Of a stretch of 61,440 nt of DNA, positions 36,452 to 46,192 are shown piece by piece; the stretch's first letter is position 1, and each line of letters starts with the position of its first letter. Origin of the DNA: Marinoscillum sp. (lineage in GTDB: Bacteria; Bacteroidota; Bacteroidia; Cytophagales; Cyclobacteriaceae). The stretch spans positions 1 through 61,440 of the forward strand of contig JAMWZA010000014.1 of NCBI GenBank assembly GCA_024305105.1, written 5' to 3'. Both the position numbers and the translations under genes were made by a program. The notes below the pieces were generated by a model, which was not told the origin of the DNA, made no database searches, and worked only from the letters and a program-made list of their open reading frames with translations.

Positions 36452-37599
36452 TTTATTGCTTTTCCTTTCTTATAAGGGTTTCTCATGTCTTTCTCAAATA
36501 GTGTGATGGAATCGGCATCAAACTTCTGAAAATCCGGCACACTCGAATGCCCCGGATAGGGTGCATAATGATGGGTCGTAGTGTGATTTCTCCAAACCAA
36601 CACCCATGCAATCGCAATCTCCTCCGGGTTGGCTTTGATTGGATTGAGGATCACCTCTGTAAACCAATCGGGGCGCGTAACGCCTTCCAAACCTGTTTCG
36701 GTTAAAGCAGCTACCTTTCCTTTTTCACGAGCGATTCTTGTGATCAATTTAAGTGATTCCACGAAATTCTCCGCTTGCTTTTCTTCTGAATCAGGACCGC
36801 CTGATCGACCGACATCACCATAGTTATCAATGCCAATAATATCTACATAATCATCTCCAGGATACCCCCACAGATAATTTTGCTCTGGAATGGTATCTAA
36901 CCGCAATCGACTCCTGTCAGGTGAAAAGGCATATAACAACTGGTGTACATCCTTCTCGTTTTTCAAATAGTCTACGGTATAGCGAAACAAGGCAATGTAA
37001 TCTTCCTCAGACACATTGCCCTTACCCCACCAAAACCAATCGCCATTGTGCTCATGCCAGGGTCTGAATATGATCGGAATCGGTTGGAACCATGAACGCA
37101 TGGAATGGAACAACTCCGCCAGCAGATCCAACTGCTCGTTGAACTCGGCATGTTTGGCGCCACCCGGCAGCAAGTCTGGTACTGATGGTGTTTTATCCCA
37201 ACTATTGCCTCCTGTGGTCAGGTTATCCAGATGCCAGGAGAAGGTGTTAATCGTGCCCATTTTATAGGCTTTCTTCACCCACTTACGCATGTTGTCAAAC
37301 TTTACCTGATCCAGGTTCTCGTCATTGGTCAGTCGACTGCCCACGTCCCAGCCGTGCACGGCCGGAAAACTGCCGACTGTTTCCTTTACATCGGAGCGGC
37401 CTCTTTCGTCTTTCCACCCAACGCCATAGGCCTGATCATCCTGATGGCCAAACATAAATCCATGCTCGGAAATCTCATGCAGGTTCATTAAAAGTTCTTT
37501 CGTTTTCGTCGTAGCATCCGGGTCTACTGGTTGCTGACCAATTGCCATCACTGATACTGCGCATGCCAGACATGCCAGACAGGTTTTCATTCTACTCAT
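36448..37599 (-). CDS. GH26 endo-glycanase (probable beta-mannanase)
   Basis: A single-domain GH26 enzyme of about 383 residues. The open frame extends upstream to a TTG, but ATG at 37599 (MSRMKTCLACLACAVSV) begins a proper signal peptide, and ATG at 37590 is also possible. The barrel has the acid/base glutamate in RPWHEHNGDWFWWG near 185 and the nucleophile in AALTETGLEGV near 300. GHQDDQAYGVGW near 45 is typical of mannanases. A 9-base tandem repeat in the DNA (CATGCCAGA twice) encodes the LAC-LAC stretch of the signal. The cysteines there could give a lipoprotein, though the lipobox is not clear. It is the first gene of the GH26-esterase pair, four-base overlap. Confidence 0.9.
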   Translation of the reverse strand: MSRMKTCLACLACAVSVMAIGQQPVDPDATTKTKELLMNLHEISEHGFMFGHQDDQAYGVGWKDERGRSDVKETVGSFPAVHGWDVGSRLTNDENLDQVKFDNMRKWVKKAYKMGTINTFSWHLDNLTTGGNSWDKTPSVPDLLPGGAKHAEFNEQLDLLAELFHSMRSWFQPIPIIFRPWHEHNGDWFWWGKGNVSEEDYIALFRYTVDYLKNEKDVHQLLYAFSPDRSRLRLDTIPEQNYLWGYPGDDYVDIIGIDNYGDVGRSGGPDSEEKQAENFVESLKLITRIAREKGKVAALTETGLEGVTRPDWFTEVILNPIKANPEEIAIAWVLVWRNHTTTHHYAPYPGHSSVPDFQKFDADSITLFEKDMRNPYKKGKAIK

Positions 37600-37823
37600 C
37601 CTTCGGTTGTTATTTATTTGCTCACTCACTTCGATCAAAAATCACAAAGAATTAAGCAACCCTCTGTGTTACAAAAAATTGAAGAAGTATGATTCATTAT
37701 TACATTAATAATAAAAGAAGCCACTCATTCCATTGTGGTTTATGAACATTTCAACCACCCTTTAAAACGATTTATAGCAGTATGGCACGTCAATGGAGCA
37801 GGTTCATGATGAAAGAAGACGTT

Positions 37824-37842
37824 TTGGTATTGGGGTTACCAA
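37824..37842. promoter_or_regulatory. Inverted repeat upstream of the SIMPL-domain gene
   Basis: TTGGTA and TACCAA flank seven bases (TTGGGGT). The element lies in the 300-base gap between divergent GH26 and the SIMPL gene, 58 bases before the latter. The rest of the gap is AT-rich with no other clear signal. Operator role is only a guess. Confidence 0.3.
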
Positions 37843-37899
37843 TCTCTCTTGAAATGTATTAAATACAAATTAATCTTTACATATTAATATCTCATCGCC

Positions 37900-38592
37900 A
37901 TGAATAAATTAATCTTATGGTGCATTTTCGCACCTTACATTGCCTTTGCTCAATACGAAGACCGGTCCATCACAGTCTATGGAAATGCCGAACAGGATCT
38001 GGCTCCTGATGAGGTACTAATGCGTGTGACGTTTACTGAATACGAGAAAATCAAAAACTCTGAAATCGAGCAGAAAGAAAATCAATTCAAACTGATGCTG
38101 ACCAAATGGAAAATCCCACAGGAGCATGTGGAGGTTGTTGAATTTAACAGCTACAAGTACGGGAATAAGGTGCGAATTGTAAAAGTCTATCAGGTAAAAC
38201 TAACCGACCCTAAAATTGCCAATACGTTAATTATCGATCTGTACACCACCGGTGCAAAAGCCGTTCATATCGCAGATGTGAAGTACAACAACCGTGACAG
38301 CATCCAGCTGGAAGTCACCAGATTGGCGATAGAAAATGCCCGAAAGAAAGCGGCTATGATGGTAACCTCACAAGGAGATCAATTAGGAAATACCCTGTCC
38401 ATCAAGGAATTTGGTGCTGAGCGACTCGAATCGGAGTATGACTCCTACACCTACGCCTCCACTTTTGAGTATCGGGCTCGGCTGAATGCCACTGGTGCTG
38501 TCAGCCGTGCTGTATCAAGTGGACCTGATGAATTTGCGGTAGAGAAGGTCAAAATCAACTCCAAAGTGAGGGTCACTTATCAGCTGGAGTAG
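37900..38592 (+). CDS. SIMPL-domain (DUF541) secreted protein
   Basis: A 230-residue protein with a signal peptide ending near AFAQ (residue 18). The rest is one SIMPL/DUF541 domain: RSITVYGNAEQDLAPDEVLMRVTFTEYEK at the start, AIENARKKAAMMVTSQGDQLGNTLSI near 147, and a C-terminal strand KVKINSKVRVTYQLE. The family is periplasmic or outer-membrane associated and of loosely known function (stress or signalling related). The 3-prime end overlaps the convergent monooxygenase gene by 20 bases. No functional link to the polysaccharide locus is visible. Confidence 0.85.
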   Translation: MNKLILWCIFAPYIAFAQYEDRSITVYGNAEQDLAPDEVLMRVTFTEYEKIKNSEIEQKENQFKLMLTKWKIPQEHVEVVEFNSYKYGNKVRIVKVYQVKLTDPKIANTLIIDLYTTGAKAVHIADVKYNNRDSIQLEVTRLAIENARKKAAMMVTSQGDQLGNTLSIKEFGAERLESEYDSYTYASTFEYRARLNATGAVSRAVSSGPDEFAVEKVKINSKVRVTYQLE

Positions 38593-38887
38593 TTTTACTG
38601 GCTACCTGATCGATTGTTCGTGGAGATGGCTGCTCTATGCACAGCGGATACAGCCGTTCCACGAATTTCCGACAGTAAGCACTCTCCCGATGAAGCTGCT
38701 GAGCCGATTCGTCTTTGAATGCCATCACATGGGTAAACTTTCCTGGTGACACCTGGTCCTGAAAGGAATGGTAGTACAAGGTGTTTGGCTCATTGGCTTT
38801 TATGCCCAGTACAAACTCCTCGATCAGCTTGAGCACTTTCTTAATTTGCGTCTGCTCTACTCTATAGTCGATTATTACATGGATCAT
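38573..38887 (-). CDS. Antibiotic biosynthesis monooxygenase (ABM) family protein
   Basis: About 104 residues of ferredoxin-like alpha+beta fold. ATG at 38887 (MIHVIIDYRVEQTQIKKVLKLIEEFV) is preferred over the upstream TTG in frame. TLYYHSFQDQ, FTHVMAFKDESAQQLHRES and FVERLYPLC follow the usual ABM/YgiN pattern of stress-related or quinol-oxidising small enzymes. It follows the ankyrin protein gene by 19 bases, so they are probably co-transcribed. Substrate unknown. Confidence 0.8.
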   Translation of the reverse strand: MIHVIIDYRVEQTQIKKVLKLIEEFVLGIKANEPNTLYYHSFQDQVSPGKFTHVMAFKDESAQQLHRESAYCRKFVERLYPLCIEQPSPRTIDQVASKTTPADK

Positions 38888-38906
38888 ATCAAAAAATACC
38901 AAAAAA

Positions 38907-39407
38907 TCACCACAGGTTCAACTTTCCAGCTTTTGCTTGCTTTTCTTCCAGGTATCTGAGCAATTCAGCAGCAGCTCGTCCGCCTCTTTCGGCATGATGT
39001 ATGAGTGTAAAACCATGAGGTCCGGCACTATTGATCAGCTGCGGGTATCCCTCCAATATAGGCTTCACCAGATTGGTTTTGCCCAGCATGGTGAGTGCGT
39101 GTATGGTTGGCCGGGCTCCCTGATCCAGTAAAAAGTTGACAAGCTCTACATGACCGACATGTCCACCTGCACCAATCCCTGTTTCAAAGTCTCCGCCACC
39201 CCAGTCCCACGAACTGTAGATCAGATTGGGGTATTCGCTTAAAAGCTCTTTGACTTTATCGAGGTTGCTATGAGATGCACCTACAAAACTTTTAACGATT
39301 TCCTTCTGATAGGCGGCAGGTTTATCTTGTCCTAATATGGTATTGGGCGCTACAAAAAGACCGGCGGAGAATAGGCCTGCTCCTTTGATAAATGATGATC
39401 GCTTCAT
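38907..39407 (-). CDS. Ankyrin-repeat protein with Tat-like or Sec signal
   Basis: A 166-residue protein. The N-terminus MKRSSFIKGAGLFSAGLFV resembles the KR-SxFIKG twin-arginine-like leaders common in Bacteroidota, though it is not a strict RR motif. Residues about 40-150 contain ankyrin-type helices (NLDKVKELLSEYPNLI, GHVELVNFLLDQGARPTIHALTMLGKTNLVKPILEGYP, GFTLIHHAERGGRAAAELLRYL). These usually mediate protein contacts. It precedes the ABM gene. No specific function is known. Confidence 0.8.
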   Translation of the reverse strand: MKRSSFIKGAGLFSAGLFVAPNTILGQDKPAAYQKEIVKSFVGASHSNLDKVKELLSEYPNLIYSSWDWGGGDFETGIGAGGHVGHVELVNFLLDQGARPTIHALTMLGKTNLVKPILEGYPQLINSAGPHGFTLIHHAERGGRAAAELLRYLEEKQAKAGKLNLW

Positions 39408-39477
39408 GATTCATGTCGTTGGTTTCTCTTTATGGAACGTCTACTCACACAAACAACCTGGAATATTACATCAATGG

Positions 39478-40799
39478 TTATTCTTTGGTGAGTGTAAAAG
39501 AACCCCCACCCTGCTTCAACACCATCACTTCATTCTGCGGGTCAAACTCCAGAACCAAACCGGCCTGATCAAATTTAAACTTGTCTTTCTCAAAGCAGTC
39601 TAGTGGAAAAGACGTCTGACCAGTTGCCTGTCCAATGAGTGTATTCCCTTCGTTGCTAATGGTGACTTTCATCGGAAATGTCGGGCTGGAATAAATACCA
39701 AGGTAAGGCTCCAGTTCTTCTTCTGTCAACTTCAAGCCTGGCTTAAATGCTGGTAGATCATAGTCCCTACCGAAGTAAATGCTCAACACACCAATCATAA
39801 CATCATTTCGCGGCATAACGATTCCATTTGCCGTGTAGGAAACCGCTACATTCTCATTGGGAAAATAGAACGCATTGGACTGAAATCCATCAATTCCGCC
39901 AGTATGCCCATAAGCCTTCTTATCATAAAAAGGCACCTGAAATAGGCCTATTCCATAGCCTTCTTCTATGTCCATCATCTTCTCCAGTGATTGTTCTGAC
40001 ACTAGCTTCCCGGTGAAAAGCCCATTCAGGAAAACGTTCAACTCAGTAGGTGTAGCGTTAATGGCTCCAGCGCCTCTTGGCACTTCAGGATTGGTCAATG
40101 TGGCAAGTTCCCATCCATCACCTCCATGATAGTACGAAAAAACGTCCGTGCCATCGCCTTTCAAGTCTTTGGCATAAGCGTTGTCTTTAGGCCAAGAGGC
40201 TCAAAAATTCGCTTGGTCAAAACAGCTTCGAATGACAGGGTAGACACCTCTTCCACAATGAATGTCAATAACACGTAATTGGAGTTGGAATAGGCCGCTT
40301 TTGTATCAGGTTCAAACACTGCATCATACCCATAGATTTTTTCGAGCTGCGCTGCTTTGGTAATGGTGTCTTCCATCCACTGGGTATAATCCGCTTCATC
40401 AGTAAGGCTGAAAATACCGCTTCGGTGTTTAAGCATCATCTCGATGGTGATCTCGTCTGCATTGGTCACCTCTGGATAAAAGTCACTGAGCTTCTGATCC
40501 AGACTTAGCTTGCCTTCTTCTACAAGCAGCATCACAAGTGTAGCAGTAAATGTTTTACTGATGGATCCTATTCGATAGGTGGATGCGGAAGTCGCTTTTA
40601 TGTTGTCTTCGACATTGGCAAAGCCGATGGTTTTTTGGTACACCTCTTCTCCGTCCTGAAATATGGACAAGCTACCCATGCCCTTCTCTTTTTCTTCTAT
40701 GAGGTCGAGAAACTGATCCAGTTTAGCTCGATCAAAATCTTGTGTGAATGCGGCAGCAGCAAATAGAATTAGTACTGCGGTTAATGAGTAAGTTTTCAT
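39478..40799 (-). pseudogene. Serine hydrolase (beta-lactamase class C / penicillin-binding-like), split by a frameshift
   Basis: Two adjacent frames make one gene. The upstream half (40161-40799) has a signal peptide ending AFTQ, the nucleophile motif SISK (residues 79-82) and the YSN motif, then runs off frame after FEPLGLKTT and stops. The downstream half (39478-40164) opens without a natural ATG (TTG at 40164) and contains GAGAINATPTELNVFLNGLF and the GHTGG motif that completes the active site. Reading the second frame upstream of its apparent start continues with KDNAYAKDLKG, as expected for the intact family. A small indel near 40180-40200 therefore breaks the gene, by real mutation or sequencing error. 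The joined length of about 435 residues suits the family. Confidence 0.8.
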
Positions 40800-40852
40800 T
40801 ATTGAATAGTTAGGTTCAACTCAAGGTAACGAAAGAACGACGGTTGGGATAC

Positions 40853-41662
40853 TTAATCAATCAATTGCTGAAGCTGCTGGAGCATTTCGTCCTCAATCAG
40901 ATCATTCACTAACCCTGTTTTCAAATCTAGCTTTATGATAATGGTGGGCTCTCGGAATTCATCAATCTCACCGTCACCATCCTTGTCTTTGGTAAACCGA
41001 AGAAGAATTTCTGTAGATTGATATGGAACATAGTATCCATCCAGTCCATGACCTTCTAAAGCGATTTTCCTCAAACTATCAGAGTCAATATCGTACAAGT
41101 AAAATGACCCCAGATCATCTCCATCCAGCTTACCATTCTGATTAGCATCCGTAGTAACCCCTCTAATGAGTAAGTAGAGCCGATTGTCTATCTCACGATG
41201 CTCAAATTGCGTTAACAGTACCTTTTCATCAAATACGGGAATTTTAGTTTCAGCCAAACGATTGTAAAGGATGATGTTATTGAAGTACCCAGAGTAGCTC
41301 CAGTATCTTTTTCGGGAACTCGACTCCAACAGCCCCTGTACCTTCTCCACTTTGGTGTATTCCGGATCTTTCAAGTTGACTTGAGAAACAGGAATGAGAT
41401 AAATAGCATCTAGAGTATCAATCAACCTTGGAGTACCCAAGGTTAGCTCTTGTTTGCGTATAAATTCCTCCACATCTTTTGTCTGTGTAGAATCATTGGT
41501 AACTACCAGAGCATTGTCATGAATGCTGTCTCGTCCAAAGTCATCCACTAGCTCAATCACCAGCAGGATTCCCATAATAAAAATGAAAACAGCTAATGCT
41601 GCTAGTGCTAATGTTCCAATAATGGCAAGAAGTCGTTGATTGTATTTTTGAAGTTTGTCCAT
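40853..41662 (-). CDS. Membrane-anchored protein with EF-hand-like calcium loops
   Basis: A 269-residue protein of unrecognised family. One N-terminal membrane helix lies at about 12-38 (LLAIIGTLALAALAVFIFIMGILLVIELV). The remainder is predicted outside the cytoplasm. Two EF-hand-like loops stand out: DANQNGKLDGDD near 172 and DKDGDGEIDEF near 232, each followed by beta-rich sequence. They may bind calcium in a propeller-like or repeat fold. It lies 26 bases after the RDD-family gene on the same strand, suggesting a pair. No function is proposed. Confidence 0.75.
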   Translation of the reverse strand: MDKLQKYNQRLLAIIGTLALAALAVFIFIMGILLVIELVDDFGRDSIHDNALVVTNDSTQTKDVEEFIRKQELTLGTPRLIDTLDAIYLIPVSQVNLKDPEYTKVEKVQGLLESSSRKRYWSYSGYFNNIILYNRLAETKIPVFDEKVLLTQFEHREIDNRLYLLIRGVTTDANQNGKLDGDDLGSFYLYDIDSDSLRKIALEGHGLDGYYVPYQSTEILLRFTKDKDGDGEIDEFREPTIIIKLDLKTGLVNDLIEDEMLQQLQQLID

Positions 41663-41688
41663 TTTAATAAATGAGTGAATAAAAATTA

Positions 41689-42387
41689 CTATTCTCGTAT
41701 CACGACTGTTCCCGCAATATAATCATGGAGTGCTCTGGATTTCTCATCAAATAACATGGTCACAATTTCGACCAACCCCCAGCACCAATATATAAACATC
41801 AATACCATGAGTAGTATCGCAATTGCTTCAAAACTCTGTGGCCCAAACATGCTCGCGATTAACGCATTCAGGATAAACGACACCACATAAACTAAAGGGC
41901 CGATGCTACGAAGCACTGCCTGACCGATTGATATTTCGGATTTCTCATCCTTATTGAGGAGTTTTATAGATAGGGCCATTTTACCAAGTGTCTGACCGAA
42001 GCGCGCATGCATTAAAATGGAATAGGCCACAGGCAGTGCCAGAGATATAAAACTGATTAATGAGGCCGACCAATCCCATATGGGTAAAAGTTCAAATAGA
42101 ATTACGATTGTCATTAAGAGTACTCCATCAATAATTGCAGCAATAAAACGTGGACCAGTTGTTTGATAGCGTTTGGCTTTCGTTTCTTCTTCATTTCGTC
42201 TATTGATCTTTCCTTCAACTTCCTCTGCCAATGAACTCATTTCCTTGGATTGGTCACCCCTACGCTCCAGCTCCCAAATAGCTGCAAGCTTAGCAGCTTC
42301 CTGATGAGCACTACTGGTGGTTATTGCTTTTAACTCTTCATTGGACTTTTTCTCGAACTTGCTACTAAAGATGTTTCGTTTCTCCAT
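41689..42387 (-). CDS. RDD family membrane protein
   Basis: A 232-residue integral membrane protein. A charged N-terminal part of about 75 residues (KFEKKSNEELKAITTSSAHQ) is followed by the RDD domain. Its opening is PRFIAAIIDGVLLMTIVILFELL, then FGQTLGKMALSIKLL, and it ends near SRALHDYIAGTVVIRE. About four hydrophobic helices are seen. RDD proteins are often linked to transport or envelope stress, but no precise role is known here. It is the first gene of a pair with the EF-hand-like protein. Confidence 0.85.
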   Translation of the reverse strand: MEKRNIFSSKFEKKSNEELKAITTSSAHQEAAKLAAIWELERRGDQSKEMSSLAEEVEGKINRRNEEETKAKRYQTTGPRFIAAIIDGVLLMTIVILFELLPIWDWSASLISFISLALPVAYSILMHARFGQTLGKMALSIKLLNKDEKSEISIGQAVLRSIGPLVYVVSFILNALIASMFGPQSFEAIAILLMVLMFIYWCWGLVEIVTMLFDEKSRALHDYIAGTVVIRE

Positions 42388-42966
42388 GCTTAGATTTCAA
42401 GCTGTTAAAATAATGAAATGATCATTTCTTACTATTCAATCATCAGAAAAACGTCATTACAAGTACGTCTCATCTTAGCTAAACCTCTTACTGTCTCTCT
42501 TCATTCATCCAAAAAATTAATCTAAAAGAAACCGCTTCTATACCTCAGCGCTAAAGGGTGGAAGCTCCTGTATTTGAAACATTCCCCCTTAACTATAGTC
42601 CCAATAATTATCTATTTCGGGACTAAGTGTTTTTCAGAAGACCTCTTCGTTTGTAGAGAAACTTAAGGGAGTAGGTGGAGAAATATGAGTCACCATTCCA
42701 TGCCATTCACATTGCCAAGTCGCTCAAGGTAAACACACAAACCAAAAATTATCAAAGAGTAAATTTCAAACAGAGTGTTAAACGATTTTGAAATGCCTAC
42801 TGGATACCAACATCTTTAAACTACCTTAATGGACGATCCTTACTTGTTCAGAAGTTCTCAACGAAACGATCAACCAAAAAACCCATGACCAACGGCCATG
42901 GGTTTTTGTAGTATGAAGAAGTATTGTTCTATCTACTGAGCGAATAGTCTCAGCTCAAATTCTATT
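42388..42966. other. Non-coding gap between the RDD gene and xylA
   Basis: A 579-base stretch with no supported gene. It contains the xylAB terminator near the right end and presumably the RDD promoter near the left end. Scanning both strands showed no tRNA, repeat or other clear structure. Confidence 0.6.
42877..42907 (-). terminator. Terminator of the xylB-xylA operon (bidirectional hairpin)
   Basis: An 11-base-pair perfect stem, AAAAACCCATG / CATGGGTTTTT, with a 9-base loop lies 59 bases beyond the xylA stop. The A/T tails make it work in either direction. Confidence 0.85.
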
Positions 42967-44289
42967 TTAGATGTAATTGTTAATGATGTTCTCAAACATC
43001 TCCTGCTTGCCACTGGTCAGCTGCGTGTTGTCACCCAGCTTCGCTAGTTGCTCCAGGGTTAACTTACCTTCCTCAAACGACTTACCATCTCCCGAGTCAA
43101 ACGACGCATAACGATCTGCTTTCAGTTTGCTATAGTTCGACTTGGTAAGGATGTCATCAGCGATCATCAGCGACCTGGCGAAGTTGTCCATACCACCGAT
43201 ATGTGCGTGGAATAGGTCATCCAGATCCGTAGAGTTTCTACGAAGTTTTGCATCGAAGTTGATACCTCCGCCTTGCAGTCCACCATGCTCCAGGAAGATC
43301 ATCATCATCTCAGCCAGCTCGTTGAGATTGGTTGGAAACTGGTCCGTATCCCAGCCATTCTGATAGTCACCTCTATTCGCATCCATGCTACCAAGTAGCC
43401 CGGCACTTGCCGCTACTTCCATTTCATGCTGCATGGTGTGGTTTGCCAATGTAGCGTGATTAACCTCCAGATTGATTTTGAAATCATCCATCAGGTTGTA
43501 CTCTCTCAAGAACCCAATCACAGTAGCCGCATCAAAATCGTACTGATGTTTGGTAGGCTCTGCCGGCTTTGGCTCGATGAAGAAGTTGCCTTTAAAACCT
43601 TGCCCTCGTGCATAATCTCTCGCCATGGTCAGGAACTGACCCAGGTGATCGATCTCGCGCTTCATATTCGTATTGAGCAGACTCATGTAGCCTTCTCTTC
43701 CACCCCAGAACACGTAGTTCTCACCATCTAGCTTGATTGTTGCATCCAAAGCACCCTTAAGCTGCGCTCCGGCACGCGCTACCACCTTGAAATCCGGATT
43801 GGTAGAGGCTCCATTCATGTATTGCTCGTTAGAGAACAAGTTGGCCGTTCCCCAAAGCAGCTTAACACCTGACTCAGCCATTTTCTCCTTGGCATAATCG
43901 GTAATGAAATCCAGTCTTTTCTGAGACTCTGCCATGGTATCGGCTTCATCGATCAGGTCAAAATCGTGGAAACAGAAATAGGGAGCACCGATTTTGGTGA
44001 TAAACTCAAACCCAGCGTCCATTTTATCCTTAGCCGCCTGGTATGGATCCGAATTCGTCGCCCATGGAAACACACGTGTTCCCGGACCAAACGGATCACC
44101 ACCTGTACCACAGAACGAATGCCAGTAAGCAACAGCAAACTTGAAATGCTCTTTCAAGGTCTTGCCAGCCACGACTTTGTTTTCGTCATAGTATTTGAAT
44201 GCAAACGGATTATCTGATTCTTTTCCTTCAAACTTGACCTGTCCGATCCCTTTGAAGTATTCTTTGTCTCCCAATACGATATTACTCAT
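42967..44289 (-). CDS. xylA: Xylose isomerase
   Basis: A 440-residue class II xylose isomerase, converting D-xylose to D-xylulose in the cytoplasm with divalent metal. Conserved blocks include [18 protein letters not shown] near 47, the catalytic histidine region [11 protein letters not shown] near 98, [17 protein letters not shown] near 188, [18 protein letters not shown] near 231 with the metal-ligand glutamate, and [17 protein letters not shown] near 273. [20 protein letters not shown] gives further metal ligands. It lies five bases after xylB and ends at a strong terminator. It processes xylose released by the GH10/GH3 enzymes of the upstream locus. Confidence 0.97.
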   Translation of the reverse strand: MSNIVLGDKEYFKGIGQVKFEGKESDNPFAFKYYDENKVVAGKTLKEHFKFAVAYWHSFCGTGGDPFGPGTRVFPWATNSDPYQAAKDKMDAGFEFITKIGAPYFCFHDFDLIDEADTMAESQKRLDFITDYAKEKMAESGVKLLWGTANLFSNEQYMNGASTNPDFKVVARAGAQLKGALDATIKLDGENYVFWGGREGYMSLLNTNMKREIDHLGQFLTMARDYARGQGFKGNFFIEPKPAEPTKHQYDFDAATVIGFLREYNLMDDFKINLEVNHATLANHTMQHEMEVAASAGLLGSMDANRGDYQNGWDTDQFPTNLNELAEMMMIFLEHGGLQGGGINFDAKLRRNSTDLDDLFHAHIGGMDNFARSLMIADDILTKSNYSKLKADRYASFDSGDGKSFEEGKLTLEQLAKLGDNTQLTSGKQEMFENIINNYI

Positions 44290-44294
44290 GATTT

Positions 44295-45773
44295 TCAGTT
44301 TAATATTTTCGTTAATTCATTTTTCCATTTCTGATACGCTTCCTGATATGTGCCCAGCTCCGGCTCGTATACGCGAAGAACTGTATCTCCTGCCACAGCT
44401 TCAGCGAGGGACTTGTAGTAACCCAAACCATAAGCCGCGCCACGTGCAGCACCGATTGCGCCAGTTGTCTCCACCATTTCGATTGGTGCACCAGACAATG
44501 AAGCTATCGTGGTACTAAAAATTTTTGATTGGAACAGGTTATCATTTCCTACTCGCAGTTTGGAAATATCCATTCCCAGCTCCTGCATCACTTCCATGCC
44601 ATACATAAAAGAGAATGCGATTCCTTCCAGTGATGCCCGGAAGAAGTGTGCGGACTTGTGTCGATTGAACTGCACTCCGAGCATCGATGCCCCCAGATCC
44701 TTATTGGAGAGCATGCGCTCTGCGCCATTGCCAAATGGCAGGACTTGCAAACCATCCGAACCAATAGCTACTTTACTGGCCAGCGCCTCCATATCGTCGT
44801 AGTTGACATTGTCTTGAGCCAGCATCTGTCGGATGTAGCGATACTGAATACCTGACCCATTGATACACAGCAACACCCCTATTCTTGGATCGGCGCTTGT
44901 GTGATTGACATGTGCAAAGCTGTTGACTCGTGATTTTGGGTCGAATACCGGCTGACCTTTCACCCCATAAACAACTCCTGATGTTCCGCCTGTTGCAGCA
45001 ATTTCGCCCGGGTTAAACACCCCCAAAGACAAGGCGTTATTTGGCTGATCACCGGCTCTATAGGCCACCTGAATGCCTTCTGGAAGTCCTAGTAATTCAG
45101 CTGCCTCGGCCGTGAGCGCACCCTGCTCACCAAACGTCGGTACGATCTCTGAAATGACCTCCGCGTCAAAGCCACATGCTTCCATCAAGGGGTTGGACAG
45201 TTCTTCATTTTTAAAATCCCAAAAAATACCCTCTGACAGACCAGAGACTGTCGTAGTTGGCTGTCCGGTCATTCGCATGGCTACATAATCACCAGGCAGC
45301 ATGATCTTATAAACCTTTTCAAACAGCTCGGGTTCATGGTCTTTTACCCACTTCAGCTTGGCAGCAGTAAAGTTTCCTGGTGCATTGAGCATGTGCTCGT
45401 TGCTTTTATCCTTTCCGATGATCGTTAGCAGGTCATCGCCCGTTTGTACTGCTCTGCTGTCACACCAGATAATCGAAGGTCTGAGAACGTTGAGCTCACG
45501 ATCAACCATCACCAGACCGTGCATCTGGTAAGAGATCCCGATGCCTTTGACTTGTGTTGCATCGATATTGGCTTTCGCCAATACAGCACGTGTGGATTGA
45601 AGAATGCATTCCCACCACATTTCCGGGCTTTGTTCAGCAAATCCGAGTTGAGGACTGCTTATGTCCAGTTCCGTTTCCGGAAAATGTGATACGGCCAATT
45701 GCCGATTCGTCTCTCCATCAAGTAGGGCAGCCTTGATGCTGGAGCTTCCTATGTCGTAACCAATAAAGTACAT
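44295..45773 (-). CDS. xylB: Xylulokinase
   Basis: A FGGY-family kinase of about 492 residues that phosphorylates xylulose to xylulose-5-phosphate. The start is set at ATG 45773 ([20 protein letters not shown]). The open frame runs 14 codons further, but that extension overlaps the -7 element and operator, so it is not translated. The N-terminal ATPase loop [26 protein letters not shown] near 75, [15 protein letters not shown] and [10 protein letters not shown] are typical. The C-terminal half has [18 protein letters not shown]. First gene of xylB-xylA, probably repressed by the divergent Nudix-like regulator. Confidence 0.94.
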   Translation of the reverse strand: MYFIGYDIGSSSIKAALLDGETNRQLAVSHFPETELDISSPQLGFAEQSPEMWWECILQSTRAVLAKANIDATQVKGIGISYQMHGLVMVDRELNVLRPSIIWCDSRAVQTGDDLLTIIGKDKSNEHMLNAPGNFTAAKLKWVKDHEPELFEKVYKIMLPGDYVAMRMTGQPTTTVSGLSEGIFWDFKNEELSNPLMEACGFDAEVISEIVPTFGEQGALTAEAAELLGLPEGIQVAYRAGDQPNNALSLGVFNPGEIAATGGTSGVVYGVKGQPVFDPKSRVNSFAHVNHTSADPRIGVLLCINGSGIQYRYIRQMLAQDNVNYDDMEALASKVAIGSDGLQVLPFGNGAERMLSNKDLGASMLGVQFNRHKSAHFFRASLEGIAFSFMYGMEVMQELGMDISKLRVGNDNLFQSKIFSTTIASLSGAPIEMVETTGAIGAARGAAYGLGYYKSLAEAVAGDTVLRVYEPELGTYQEAYQKWKNELTKILN

Positions 45774-46192
45774 TTTTAGCGTGTCGTTTTTCCAAATATA
45801 GAAACTTATAGTCATTATGACTATTACTTCGCAAATTTTATTTAACTTAACATGCCGTGTTAGTTAAATGAGATTATTAGGTGTGTTATGACGCTATGGT
45901 TTTTCAATAGTTGATTAAATGGTGTCTATTTAATAACCTGAGTTCGATTTAAAAACAGCCCAAAAAGTGTCATATCGAAATAAAATGGAGGCACCCAGCC
46001 CGGGATATCTATCTAAATCGATAAGAAATCGTTGATTATTCAACCTACTTTTGACTAAGAGTAAGATTTCTCCTGTGGTCGAAGAGACAGTTTTTGAGCT
46101 GTTGTGAATTCATTTTATTAATTGCTTTATCGAACTTAGGTTAATAAGCACGGAAGGTTACATTAGTATTGTATTGAATTAAAAAACGTAAC
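45774..46192. other. Divergent intergenic region between xylB and its Nudix-like regulator
   Basis: A 419-base non-coding stretch. The xylB end carries a -7 element and a perfect palindrome. The remainder shows no clear second operator or -7 box for the regulator gene; AT-rich stretches and partial repeats are present but not convincing. Confidence 0.55.
45793..45824 (-). promoter_or_regulatory. xylBA promoter with perfect palindromic operator
   Basis: The minus strand has TATATTTG (complement of 45793-45800), a perfect TAnnTTTG -7 element 19 bases before the xylB ATG. Seven bases upstream of it is ATAGTCATTATGACTAT (45808-45824), a 17-base palindrome with perfect 8-base arms around one central T. 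It occupies the spacer and -33 region, where a repressor would block polymerase. The divergent Nudix-like protein is the natural candidate (inference). Confidence 0.72.

Noticed and set aside
37561-37600. CATGCCAGA tandem repeat as a possible phase-variation tract
   Set aside because: Only two 9-base units inside a signal-peptide codon run; a change would keep the frame and is more simply coding redundancy.
45774-45815. N-terminal extension of xylB (14 codons)
   Set aside because: It overlaps the -7 element and the palindromic operator and adds no family sequence; the conserved kinase start is at 45773.
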